Assembly (NCBI GenBank): GCA_963807015.1
Contig: CAWEAS010000001.1
Span: 310,001-374,000, forward strand
Length of the DNA: 64,000 nucleotides
Source of the DNA: JAJPKK01 sp963807015
GTDB lineage: Bacteria; Pseudomonadota; Alphaproteobacteria; Rhizobiales; Xanthobacteraceae
Direction: 5' to 3'
Position numbers and translations under genes: made by a program. The notes below the pieces were generated by a model that saw nothing but the letters and a program-made list of their open reading frames with translations, was not told the origin of the DNA and did not search any database. The stretch's first letter is position 1; each line of letters starts with the position of its first letter. This document shows, piece after piece, positions 52,227 to 63,601 of the stretch.

Positions 52227-54612
52227 TTGCAGGTCATTGTTTTGCCCGCGATTTGCCGGTTATCCCAAAAGGCACTCCCCGAGTCCGTCGTGCAAAACGT
52301 CTCCACGGATCTGAGGACTATTCGCCTCCTGGTTTTGGGGCAATTCTCGGTCACCACGAGCCGCGATGTGGAGGAACCGATCCGGGTATCCTCCAGGAAG
52401 GGCCTCGCCCTTCTGGCGTATCTGGCGCTTCAACCGGGGCAAACGGCAGGCCGGGAGCATCTGGCGGCATTGCTGTGGGGCGATCGGTCAGCTCAACGCG
52501 CCAGACACAGCCTTCGTCAATGTCTGATGTCGCTACGTGGTGAACTGCTGGCGGCCGGCGTCGATGTGCTTGTGCTCGAAAAAGGCGCCGTGAGCTTGCG
52601 GCCCGCATCGGTTTCTGTCGACGCATCGGATTTCGCCGAACTGGCGGAACTCCTCAGATGTCCACGATCTACGAAACGCCGCATCGCTTTACCGGGGTGA
52701 GTTTCTCGCTGGCTTCCGGGCGGACCAGGAATCCTACGATCAATGGGCTGGCGATCACCGTACGCGGCTTGAAGCGCTCGCGGCGCGCACGTTCGCACGG
52801 TGTGCCGAAGCGATGGCTGCGCGGGCGCGGGGCGAAGAGGCGGTTCAGTATGCCGAGCGCCTCGTGCAGCTTGATCCGCTGCGGGAAGACGGGCAACGCC
52901 TGTTGCTGCGCCAATACGCCGTCCATCGCGGTGTGGCGGCCGCACTCGCGCATGCGAAGACGCTGACGTCGCTGCTGAACGACGAGTTGGGCGTCGACCT
53001 GGATGCTGCGACGGCCGAGCTTGTCGCCGAGATCAAAGCCGGCACAATCGCGAAGCCCTCGAAAGAGGCGATATCCGCCGGGATCGACAGCACCGGGGCA
53101 GCGCTCGCTGCCATTGAGTCGTCGAAGCCGCCGGCGGAAAAAATCACCGAAGTCGCCGAAAGCCAAAACAAGATCGAACGTTCGCCCCCCCATCAAAGGA
53201 GCGCGCAAGGCGCACTGCGGACTGCCACGCTGGTGCTGGCGTCGATCGTCGTGTTCGCGGGCGCTTGGTTTGTTGCGCAAAAAGTCAATTCTCGTGTTCC
53301 CATGGATCCGGGGCCAGCGCAGTCGCAAAGCGGCACGTGGCGGTCGCCTCCCCTGCCCGCGGATATCATCGGCATCGATCGTGCGGCTTTGGCCGCCCAG
53401 GCGATCACGCCGATCATCGTCTTGCCGTTCACGACCCATGCGCCGGCAGGCAGTCGGGACGAAATCATCGCCGACGCGATCACTGCCGACCTGACGACCA
53501 ATCTGTCGCGCTTTCCCCTGTTCCGCATCATTTCGGGCGGCACCGCATCGGCCTATCGCGGCCGCGCGGTCGATGCGTCAGCCCTGGGCCGTGAACTTGG
53601 AGTTCGCTACATTGTCGAGGGCGACGTGCGGACCGAGGGCAACACCACGCGGGTCAACGTCAAGCTCGTCGATGCGGGAACGCGATTGCAGGTTTGGGCC
53701 GATCGGTTCGAGCGCGACGAAGCGAGCCGCTTCGAAATTCAGGACGAGATAACCAGTCGGTTAGCGCGAGAGCTTCAAGTCGGCACGATCCGCGCCATCG
53801 GGACAGGCAGCTCGGAATCCACAAGCCGAGAGCCGGAAATCAATGAATTGATCGCCAAGGGGACCGCCGCGCAACTCCGCGGCCCGGCGGCTGAAAATAT
53901 CCGGGAGGCCCTCGGCTATTTCGAGCAGGCGCTGGAACGCGATCCGGATTCCGCACCCGCGCTGATCGGCGTCGCCACCCAAATGGTGATGGGCAGCATC
54001 CACTATCTCCTTGATCCGAAACCGAGCCTTGATCGCGCTACCCGCGCGCTGACACGAGCCGAAGCGTTCTCACCGGACTGGGCTTATCTTCATTACATCA
54101 GGGGAACGATGTTGAAGGCCCTCAACCAGCCGGAGGATTCCCTTCGCGAGCAGTTTCGCGCTCTTGAGCTCAACCCAAGCTTCGCTCCAGCCTACGCGCA
54201 AATTGCGAGCGTGCTCATGGCCGGTCCCCATCCCGCCGATGCGCCGCCCTACTTGCAATATGCGCTGCGTCTGAGCCCGAAGGATCCGGTGATGGGAATT
54301 TGGACCCTGATCGGCGGAACGATGGAAATCGAACTCGGCCACGACGACGAAGCCTTGCGATGGCTCTTGAGATCGCGCGAGCTGATCCCCAACAGCCCCA
54401 ACGTGTATCGCGTGCTTGCGGCAGCTTACGCGCTCAAAGGAGATACGGAGCACGCCGCGGAAAATGTTGCCCGATTTAATGCCTTGGCGAACCCCACCGC
54501 GGCACGACGGATGGTCGAAGCCGTTCGACGTCGGATGGATCATAACTTGAACAAGGGTAATAAGGCATCGCGCATAATTGACGGCCTTAAGCGGGCTTTT
54601 ATCACACCCTGA
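52227..54612 (+). pseudogene. SARP/TolB-like/TPR membrane regulator with +1 frameshift
   Basis: Frame one (52227 to about 52657) encodes an OmpR-type winged helix and the first part of a BTAD (RKGLALLAYLALQPGQTAGR). Frame two (about 52658-54612) continues the BTAD with LRNAASLYRGEFLAGFRADQ, then a membrane segment (LVLASIVVFAGAWFVAQKV), a TolB-like domain (PIIVLPFTTHAPAGSRDEII) and C-terminal TPRs. One base too many near 52657 (CTCAGATGTCCAC) explains the break. The intact protein, about 790 residues, would be a one-component, CadC-like membrane regulator. It lies directly upstream of the giant repeat protein and may control it. Confidence 0.78.
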
Positions 54613-54660
54613 CGGGTTTCGAGAGCTCTGTCCTTCAAAAAACTTAGAAATTAACCGGCT

Positions 54661-54693
54661 TTGACGGTGCTCTGACGCTCGTCTGACGGTCGT
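54661..54693 (+). promoter_or_regulatory. Three TTGACG/CTGACG direct repeats, 11-bp spacing
   Basis: TTGACGGTGCT, CTGACGCTCGT and CTGACGGTCGT follow each other without gaps (TGACG at 54662, 54673 and 54684). This is SARP-operator geometry. A -10-like TGTGAT follows. The site lies between the SARP-type gene (stop 54612) and the giant gene (GTG 54843), which it faces. Confidence 0.6.
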
Positions 54694-54842
54694 TGTGATT
54701 TCATCCTCAGCCAGAGCTTCCTGCACATTCGTCACTCCGCCGCCCTTTGGCATCGGTGCGCGTCATTACCGACCGGCCTGCCGAGCGAAACCTCGTGGAC
54801 GCGCCGCAAGTTGAAACGCGATAGAGCCCTGGAGCATTTCTC

Positions 54843-57800
54843 GTGGCAGTTATCAGTGGCTATTTCATCGTCGAAGACCCTCCGTTGGTTGAGTACGGGT
54901 GGATCTCAACAGGTCCCGGTGAGGGCTACGACACCGTTACCTACGATGGCGTCGCCTCTCTCTCCGGGGACGTCGTCAGCGGCGGAACTGTAATTCTTTG
55001 GGACGGCGGGACCGCGAGCAATCTCACCCTCATTAGTGCGGGCGAGTACCTTTATGGTCCAACTTTCCAACCCAGCGACGTAGTCACGGGCCCTGGTGAC
55101 GGCGGCATCCTGCAATACGGGCAAGTCGCGGCGCCCGGCGGGATCGCGACGGATACTGACGCAACCATCGGGTTCAACGGCGAACAAGAGGTAGGTGCCG
55201 GGGGGATCGCGACTGGTGCCACCGTCAACTCCGGCGGCATTATCGTTCTCAATGCCGGTGGTACCGAGTTTGATCCTGTCATCAATAATGGAGGCATGTT
55301 GGAGGTCGCTGGTTCGGCGACCCTGGTTTCGCCTACTTTGAACGCGGGCGGCATCCTCCTGGTCTACGACGGCTATGAGATCGACGGCTTCATCGTCGCG
55401 AACCCTCAAGCCATTCTCTCGGTTGGCCCAGGTGGCACCGAGACCGACGCGGTGCTTGAGCAGGGTGCCCAGGAGGCCGTCGAAGGGAGTGGCCTCGCCA
55501 TCGGGACGAGGGTCAGCGGGCTTCAGTCGATCCAGGGGGGGAGTGCCGTTGACGCGACCGTTTATGACGGCGCCTTCCAAATTGTCGAGGGTGGGACCGC
55601 GGTCGGTACCGTTGTCGAAAGCGGCGGCACGCTGGTGTTGTGGGGAGGCGCATCGGCGAGCGGTTTCGTCCTCCAATCCGGCGCAACTCTTGCGATTGCT
55701 TCAGGCTACACACTGACCGGCTATGATGTCTCCGGCGGCACGACGCTTGAGATTTCGGCTGGCGGATTTGAAACCAGTGCCACGGTCGAGAGCGGGTGCG
55801 GCGAGCTCGTCGCATCAAATGGTTCAGCCGTCGACACCATTCTGAGCGGCGGTCAGCAAGTCTATTCCGGCGGCTTGGCCAGCGACACACAGGTTGTCAC
55901 AGGCGGCGAACAGGTGGTGTGGGCCGGTGGCACGGCCATCAGTGCCACGCTCTCCGGTCCGACACTCTTCAGCGTAGAGCAGTACGTCGCCGGTACCGCC
56001 AGCGACACCGTCGTCTCGTACGGCGGCGTGTTGGCTATTGCTTCGGGCGGGGCCGCGGTCGGCGCGATCATCAGCAGCGGCGGCCTCGAGCAGATCGCCT
56101 CCGGCGGCACCGAAATAGGCACCACGGTGCTGAGCGGCGGCATGCAATTCCTCGACGAGGGGGCGATCGCCAACGGCGAGATCCTGAGCGGCGGCACGCA
56201 AGACGTATTCGACGACACCGTCACCGGTACCATCATCGAGGACGGCGGATCGCAGGATGTCTTTTCAGGCGGCGTCGACAGCGGCACGACGCTCAGTTCC
56301 GGCGGTGATGAAACCGTAGATTCAGGCGGCGTCGCGACCGACATCACGATCGACGATGGCGGGATCGAATACGACTACGGCATCGACAGCGGCGGCACAA
56401 TCGATAGCGGCGGCACAGACGACGTCGAATCCGGCGGCAGCGCCACCCAATTCACTGTCAACAGCAGCGGCACTGCGAACTTTTTCTCCGGCAGCACCGC
56501 CGCTGGTCCGAATACGGTCGTAAACGGCGGCGTCGCATATTTCTATGGGAACAGTACCGCCGGTAGCGCGAGCTTTAACGTTTCGGCGACTGGACCCCTT
56601 CTGAGTTCAATATACTCGGTTACTTCTATATCCGCTATCGACTTTTTCACAAGCAATCATATTGGCGGCGTGGTGTTCCAAGACAATAGCACAGCTGCAA
56701 CTGCGATGATAAATGATAATCTCGGTGCATTCACAATTTTCACAGATCAAAGTAATGCAGGAAGCTCCACAATTACCGGCTCTTCCGGGGGAGCCGTATT
56801 ATTTATGTCTTCCGCGAGCGCGGACAATGCAAATATAACATTAAATGCGGATGAATATCCCAGCTTCCTATTTTTTCTGAACAGTAGCACCGCAGGAAGC
56901 GCCAATATCACGATAAACAACAATGGGACCAATTCAGCCGGCGGACTCGTATTTTTTGATAACGACAGCACGGCGGGCAGCGCCACGATCGTTAACAACT
57001 CTCGATTTGTCAGCCCATTAGCCCAAGCCGTCAAATCGCTCCAAGGCCAACTCTATCAAAACGGCGTGTTTCAGGAAAATCAGGTTTCCTCGGTCGCGAC
57101 ACAAATTCAGAGGCTTTTGCCGGCATACCCTGGCCAAGCACCGTTCCCGGTCGGCGCGCTCTTTTTCGTCGGCGACAGTACCCCCGGATCGGCGAGTATC
57201 ACAGATACCGCTGGCGGCCTGACGATGTTTGCAAACGAGACCTTCGGAGGCGATCATGCTTCGATTGTCAACAGCGGTGCCACCCTGAATTCCAGCGGCG
57301 AGGCCGGGATCTCCGAGTTCTTTTTCACGGCCGGCTCGGCCAATATTTTAAATTCAAGTGGCGGCGCGACCCTTTTCGTCGGCAGTTCCGCCACAGGCGG
57401 CAGTTCGACCATCGTAAACAACGGCGGAGCGACCTTTTTTTCTTTGGGAAGCACTGCCGGCAATGCACAAATCATAAATAGTGGCGGTGGCGTCACGGTC
57501 TTCTTGGTTGGCTCGACTGAGTCGGCCACGACAGCCGGCGCCGCGAGAATCAAGAACGTATTTGGCACCACTATGTTCGCCGGAGTCGCGAATTCCGGAC
57601 TAAGCCTAGATGCCACTGCAGGCAGCGCTACCATCACGAACGGAATTGGCGGCGTAACAATATTCGTAGGCGACGCAGACGGCGGCAACGCGACGATCAG
57701 CAACTCGGATCCAACCGCCTACGTCGACTTTTCATACACTTCCGGCCTGAACGGATCAGGCTATGTGTCCGCTGGCTCAATCGACGGCACGGGGACTTAT

Positions 57801-60800
57801 TATCTCGGAACGGACCAGCTCACCGTCGGCGGCAACGGCCTTGACACCACGCTCACCGGGACGATCACCAGCGGCGGCTTTACGACGAACAGTAGCACGT
57901 TCACGGGAGGCCCGGGCGCGACGCTGGTCAAAGTCGGCTCCGGCACGATGGACGTGACGGGCGCCGTCAGCGGCGTTAACCTCATCGTCAACGACGGAAC
58001 GCTGGTGCTTTCCGGTGCGATCACCGGACCAAGCAGCGCAACGATCGGCGGGAACGTTACATTTGGCGAGGCCGAACTCGAACTCGGAAGCGCCGTCACG
58101 TCCGAAGGGGTAACGTTCGGCTCGGTGGTCTTTATCGGCACCCTCAAACTCGATGCACCTTCGAGTTACACGGGCCAGATCACGAGTTTCGGGTTCGGAG
58201 ACAAAATCGATCTCGCCGGCATCGGCTTCGCAAGCGGGGGAAGCGCGACCGCGTCCGGGAATGCGATCACGGTTGCCGAGAACGGGCAGAACGTCGCGCT
58301 TCATTTGGCCAATAGTCTTGTTGGTCGCGGTTTGGCGTTGATCGCCGATGGAAGTGGCGGCACTTACCTGTCGCTCACGCAGCTGACGTCAAACGCAACC
58401 GTGTCCAACGGAGAGACCGCAAGCAACGCGACGGTCGGCAGCGGCGGCGACCTCAATGTAACCAGCGGCGGCACCACGACCGGTACCGTGGTCAATAGCG
58501 GCGGCGCCCAGGATGTCGGCAGCGGCGCCACCGCCTCGGGTACGACCGTCAGTGACGGCGGCCATCAATACGTTCATTCGGGCGGCACCGCGGTCGGCAC
58601 CACGCTAACCGATCCGGGCGCCCAGACCGTATCAGTCGGCGGGCTTGCCAGCGATACCCTCGTCAGCGGCGGCGAGCAGGACGTGTACGGCTCCGCTATC
58701 AGCACGACAATCGAGAGCCGGGGGCTGCAGATCGTCGAGACCGGCGGCTCGGCAACGTTCGACATGGTGTCGGCCGGCGGTTCCGACAGCGTGCTCGGGT
58801 CCGACAGCAATGCACAAATATCTAGCGGCGGACTTTTCACTGAGTCTGCGGGAGGGAGTGCGAGCTTTGAGACAGTCCTTGCCGGCGGTTCGGAAACGGT
58901 TGCCGGCCAGGACCTAGGAAGTCTTGTAAATGGCGGCGTCTACATCGTCGAAAATGGCGGATCGGCTGCCGGATTGGGCATTTGGGACCTGGGAACCGCA
59001 ACCGTAGCATCCGGCGGCATCGGTCAAAACATCACCGTGTCCTCCGGCGGCACCCTTGATGTACTCGGAAAGGTCGGAGCCACGACCGTCCTCAGCGGCG
59101 CCACGGAGTATCTCTCGTCGGGCAGTGTCGCCACCCTTAGCGCCGGCGGCGTCACGAACATTTCCGGCGGCACCGTGGATGTGCTGGCCAAAGGCTCGAT
59201 CGATCACGTCAACGTCAGAAGCGACGGCACGCTCAACGTGCTTGGCACCGTCACGAGTAATTTGGGTGTCTTTACGAGCGGCATTGCGAACGTTTCCTCC
59301 GGGGGCGTCGTCTCGGGCGCGGGCGGTGCTGGGACGTCGATCTCCGGGGGCACGCTCAATGTCCTCTCTAGCGGTTCGCTCAGTTTCGCGACCGTATCGC
59401 TTGGCGGTGTTCTCAATGTCGCGTCAGGCGGCAGCGCTCACAACGTTACGGTGGCCGGCAGCGGTACGTTGAATCTGCAGGGCATACTCGCCGGTCCGAT
59501 CTTCGTTTCGAATGGCGGAGCGCTTTCGATCTCGGCCGGTGGCGTCGCGAATGGCACGACCATATCAACCGGAGGAATTGCAGTTGTCAGCGCGGGCGGA
59601 ACGCTGGTCGAGCCTACGATGCTGGGCGGCAGCATCGTTGTCGTCGAACTCAGGCGGCGCATTGGAGCTCATCGGCTCCACGACGCCGACAGGCGTTACG
59701 TTCAATTCAGGCGCGATCATCGAAGTTGGGACTGGCTACACGCTCAGCAACTACGTCGTCGGCAGCGGCATTACGCTTGACGTTCTTGCCGGCGGCACGG
59801 CCAGCGGCACGACTATCAGCGGCGGCACCCTTGAGGTCGGTATCGGCGGTTTGGTCAGCGGCGGCATCGATTTTGCCGGCAGCGGCGGCTTACTGCAAAT
59901 CAGCGGCTCTGCGATGCCGTCGGCCGTCATTAGCGGCTTCGTTCCGGGCGATACCATCGACCTTGCCAATATCTCAGGGGGCTCCGCCGGAACGGCGAAC
60001 CTTAAATCCGCCAATGTCCTTCAGATCACCGAAGGCGGCCTCACCTATGATCTCAATCTCGCAGGCAACTTCAACGCAGAGTACTTCCATCTCGCCGCCG
60101 ATCTGGGCGGCATGGGCACCGACATCACCGAGTCATCCCAGCCCTGCTATTGCCCAGGCACGCTGATCCTGACGCCGCAAGGCGAACGGCCGGTCGAAAC
60201 GCTCGCCATCGGCGATGAGGTGCTGACCGCTGCGGGCACCGCGCGGCCGATCAAGTGGATCGGACGGCGCAGTTATTCGGGCCGCTTCATCATGGGTCGC
60301 AAGAACATTCTGCCGATCTGCATCAAGGCCGGAGCGCTCGCCGACGATGTGCCGAGACGCGACCTGTGGATCTCGCCGCACCATGCCATGTATCTCGACG
60401 GCGTGTTGATCGAGGCGATCAATCTCCTGAACGGCGTATCCGTCGTGCAGGCGGACCATGCGGAACAGGTGGACTACTTCCACGTCGAGCTCGAAACGCA
60501 TGACGTGATCATCGCCGAGGGCGCCGCATCCGAAAGCTTTGTCGAGGACGCAAGCCGCGGCATGTTCCACAATGCGCACGAATTTCGCGCGCTGTACCCG
60601 CAACACCTTTCCGCGCCGACCCGCTATTGCGCGCCGAGGCTTGATTCCGGATACCAAGTCGAGACGGCGCGCGAGCGCTTCAATGCCCGCGCAGGTTTGC
60701 GCTCGGCTAAAGCGCCAGAGGCGACGTTGCGCGGCCATGTCGACTTGACAACCCCGTTCCGTATCGCCGGCTGGGCGCAGAGCCCCCAATATCCGGAATC

Positions 60801-61026
60801 CCCGGTGTGTCTCGACATCTACGCCGGCGGCCGATTGCTCGGACAAGTCATTGCCAATCGCTATCGCGCAGACCTCGCGCAAGCAGGACTCGGCAGCGGT
60901 CGTCACAGCTTCGAGTTCAAGCCGCCCAGCGGCGTTGCCTTCGACCCGATAACTGTTCAGGTGCGCCGATCCTCCGATGGTGCAGCGCTCACCGCCGCGC
61001 TTGCTGCGCGCCCGAAGGCCTCATGA
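54843..61026 (+). pseudogene. Giant AIDA-repeat protein with Hint domain, frameshifted
   Basis: Frame one (54843-59645) encodes about 1600 residues of beta-helix repeats. AIDA-like SGG-T units run at 54960-56560 and 58390-59640. Between them lie STAGSATI-type repeats (56560-57760) and an autotransporter-like strand block (57800-58140). Frame two (about 59645-61026) continues the repeats and ends in a Hint domain: CYCPGTLILTPQGERPVETL, then WIGRRSYSG and LWISPHHAMYLDG, the hedgehog/intein fold of secreted bacterial proteins. One extra base near GTTGTCGTCGAAC breaks the frame. The start is GTG 54843 after GGAG. There is no signal peptide or beta-barrel, so type I secretion is likely, with Hint-mediated cleavage. 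Confidence 0.78.
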
Positions 61027-61046
61027 GAGGCCGACCTACCAGCCAC

Positions 61047-61250
61047 TCACCCCGCCGCCTCGCGGGCAAGCCTGGCGCGCAGCTTGGCGACGGCGATGCG
61101 CTTTAGCTCGCCGTTAACGGCGTGCGCCGGTCCCACGACGGAAACCTCGACGCCGCTTGCGCCATCGATGGCCGCGACCTTGGCGGTCGCGCCGAGCACG
61201 GTAATCTCGAAATAAATGTTGTGCGGCTCGATGGTGTCGTCGTTCGCCAT
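61047..61250 (-). CDS. DUF6898 family small protein
   Basis: A 67-residue protein (IYFEITVLGATAKVAAIDGA, then GVEVSVVGPAHAV) matching a small alphaproteobacterial family of unknown function. I chose ATG 61250 because longer frames lack coding character. It is convergent with the Hint-domain gene. Confidence 0.65.
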   Translation of the reverse strand: MANDDTIEPHNIYFEITVLGATAKVAAIDGASGVEVSVVGPAHAVNGELKRIAVAKLRARLAREAAG

Positions 61251-61396
61251 GGGCCTGCTCGCGAATCGCCTGCGCGCGCGATCATAGCAACCAGACGAAG
61301 GGCAGGCCCTCGCGCCAAAAGCATAGGGCGGGCATATTGCCCGCCCCATGCCGGCCACCGGAGCGGACCGCGGGTGGACGCCCGCGGTCCGTGCGC

Positions 61397-61909
61397 TCAG
61401 AGCCGATAGAGGATCTGGTCGGTCCAGAACCGTTCGAGGCGGTGCAGCGCCTTGTTCAAGGTCACGAATTCGTCGGACGAGATGCCGCCGAGCTGCTCGA
61501 CGGTGCGCACATGCTTCTGATAGAGCGCCTCAACGATGGCGCGCACGTCGCGGCCCTTGTCGGTGAGCTTGATGCGCACTGAACGGCGGTCGACCCTTGA
61601 GCGTTGGTGATCGAGGAATCCCATCTCGACGAGTTTCTTGAGATTGTAGGAGACGTTCGAGCCGAGATAGTAGCCGCGGGTGCGCAACTCGCCGGCGGTC
61701 AGCTCCTTGTCGCCGATGTTGTAGAGGAGGAGCGCCTGCACCGAATTGATGTCGGCACGACCGCGGCGGTCAAATTCGTCCTTGATCACGTCGAGCAAGC
61801 GCCGATGCAGCCGCTCGACCAAGGTGAGCAACTCCAGATAAAGCGGGCGAACGTGCTCGAAACGCTGATCGCGCTCGACAGGCTCCGCCGCCTTCATAAG
61901 AGGTTTCAT
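61397..61909 (-). CDS. ldtR: LdtR-like MarR-family regulator
   Basis: A 170-residue winged-helix regulator. DVIKDEFDRRGRADINSVQA, LTAGELRTRGYYLGSNVSYN and KKLVEMGFLDHQRSRVDRRS match rhizobial LdtR, which controls an L,D-transpeptidase, osmotic stress tolerance and motility. The length and the RGYYLGSNVSYNLKKL recognition helix are well kept. The upstream 290 bases probably hold its promoter. Confidence 0.88.
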   Translation of the reverse strand: MKPLMKAAEPVERDQRFEHVRPLYLELLTLVERLHRRLLDVIKDEFDRRGRADINSVQALLLYNIGDKELTAGELRTRGYYLGSNVSYNLKKLVEMGFLDHQRSRVDRRSVRIKLTDKGRDVRAIVEALYQKHVRTVEQLGGISSDEFVTLNKALHRLERFWTDQILYRL

Positions 61910-62203
61910 GTTTGCGCCCTTCGATCGTTGTTGTGAATTATCGAACAGCGGCCCTGCTTCCGCCGTTTCATTGTCACAACTTTAGGCGCAACGATCTAAA
62001 ATCGGCTTAAACAACAGGATGAAAACAGTGTTTACCGACGCGAGCAAATCTTTACGAACCAATTAATAATTGTGATTTGCCGACATTCTGCCGGAATAGC
62101 GTTAAGGTTCGTTGAATTTTGGGGGTGTCGTGCGCAATTCCCTCCGTCTTCAACGAGCGTCGATCCTTGGGGATCGGGCCGAAACTTCGGACCGCACCCT
62201 CCC

Positions 62204-63115
62204 CTATCCTCTCTCGCCCGCGGGCGCGGAAGAGCCACGCAAAAAGCGGATGATGCCGGAAAAGTCTTCGGCCGCGTGACCGTGCTCCGCATAGAGACCA
62301 TAAAGTGCGGCAGCCGCGGCGCCGAGCGGCGTCACGGCCTGCGCGCCGCGCGCCGCATCCTGGGCGAGCTTCAGGTCCTTGAGCATCATGGCGGCCGTAA
62401 ATCCCGCCTGATAATCGCGGTTCGCAGGCGATGTCGGCACCGGGCCCGGCACCGGGCAATAGCTCGTGATCGACCAGCACTGGCCGGACGACTTCGATGC
62501 GATGTCGAACAAGCGCTGGGCATCGAGACCAAGCTTCTCGGCAAGAATGAATGCTTCGGACACCCCGATCATCGATACGCCGAGGATCATGTTGTTGCAG
62601 ATCTTCGCCGCCTGACCATTGCCGCTGCCGCCGGCATGCACGATCGTCTTGCCCATGCTTTCGAGGATCGGCCGGGCTCGCGCAAAAGCCTCCTCCGTGC
62701 CGCCGACCATGAAGGTGAGCGTGCCGGCGGCGGCACCTGCAACCCCGCCCGAGACCGGCGCGTCGATCATGGCAAAGCCCTTGGCGGCGGCGGCCGCCGC
62801 GACATCACGGGCGGTCACGACATCGATCGTCGAAGAGTTGATGAGGAGTGCGCCAGGAGCCGCCGCCGCGAGCACCCTGCCCTCCCCGCGATAGACCGCG
62901 CGCACGTGCTCGCCGGCCGGCAGCATGGTGATCACCGCGTCGGCACCCGTGCAGGCGGCGGCAGCGTCCGCGACTACGCTTCCGCCAAGCACGGCAAGCC
63001 TGCCGACCGCCGACGCCGAAACGTCGAAACCCGCTACCGTGTGGCCGGCCTTGATCAGATTGCCCGCCATCGGCAGGCCCATGTTGCCGAGACCGATGAA
63101 GCCGATACGCGCCAT
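62204..63115 (-). CDS. mmsB: 3-Hydroxyisobutyrate dehydrogenase
   Basis: A 303-residue NAD-dependent beta-hydroxyacid dehydrogenase. RIGFIGLGNMGLPMAGNLIK is the nucleotide-binding motif, DAPVSGGVAGAAAGTLTFMV the substrate loop, and GNGQAAKICNNMILG contains the catalytic Lys. Together with the hydrolase gene downstream on the same strand, it fits valine degradation. ATG 63115 gives the standard N-terminus. A 2-hydroxy-3-oxopropionate reductase is the alternative reading. Confidence 0.88.
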   Translation of the reverse strand: MARIGFIGLGNMGLPMAGNLIKAGHTVAGFDVSASAVGRLAVLGGSVVADAAAACTGADAVITMLPAGEHVRAVYRGEGRVLAAAAPGALLINSSTIDVVTARDVAAAAAAKGFAMIDAPVSGGVAGAAAGTLTFMVGGTEEAFARARPILESMGKTIVHAGGSGNGQAAKICNNMILGVSMIGVSEAFILAEKLGLDAQRLFDIASKSSGQCWSITSYCPVPGPVPTSPANRDYQAGFTAAMMLKDLKLAQDAARGAQAVTPLGAAAAALYGLYAEHGHAAEDFSGIIRFLRGSSAPAGERG

Positions 63116-63154
63116 GTGGGACCCCATTTAAAACCGGACCCGCCAGAGGAGGAG

Positions 63155-63601
63155 TCAGCGCGGCTGTTCGCGAGCGGCGAGAATCGAGAGCGCGAGATAG
63201 CCTAAAAGCATAAGCACGCCGAGCATGATGACCAGGATATCGGTGCCGTAGACCTGATCGAAGAAGACGTGAACCACGATCATCGACACTGTCGAGGTCA
63301 GCCACACGACGACGCCCCACGGTGCCACCAGCCACAGCCCTACCGCCGCCACGAGATCGATCACGGCGAAGAACGACGTCGTCGACTGCCACGACTGCGT
63401 GTGAGCCTCGAAGCCGCCCGGCTCACCAATGATCCCGCATATCTGTGCCCAATGATACAGGCCCTTGATCATCGAAATGCAGGCCATACTGCGCAGGAAC
63501 AGCACCAGCCGGCCGGTCCATCCGCTGTTCAGCATATTGAGCAGCATGCCGCCGGGGGGCGGCGGTGGCTCAAGGACGTCGTCAGCGTGCGGGTCGGTCA
63601 T
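63155..63601 (-). CDS. DUF6163 membrane protein
   Basis: A 148-residue protein with a Pro-rich N-terminus and four hydrophobic segments (around LVLFLRSMACISMIKGLYHW, AVIDLVAAVGLWLVAPWGVV, TSTVSMIVVHVFFDQVY and LVIMLGVLMLLGYLALSILA), matching a small alphaproteobacterial membrane family. It overlaps the hydrolase gene by four bases (ATGA) and is followed by mmsB, so all three probably form one operon. Confidence 0.8.
   Translation of the reverse strand: MTDPHADDVLEPPPPPGGMLLNMLNSGWTGRLVLFLRSMACISMIKGLYHWAQICGIIGEPGGFEAHTQSWQSTTSFFAVIDLVAAVGLWLVAPWGVVVWLTSTVSMIVVHVFFDQVYGTDILVIMLGVLMLLGYLALSILAAREQPR

Noticed and set aside
54960..59640. CRISPR-like repeats
   Set aside because: The repeats are in-frame coding units of variable length and sequence (SGG-T beta-helix), with no spacers of constant size and no cas genes.
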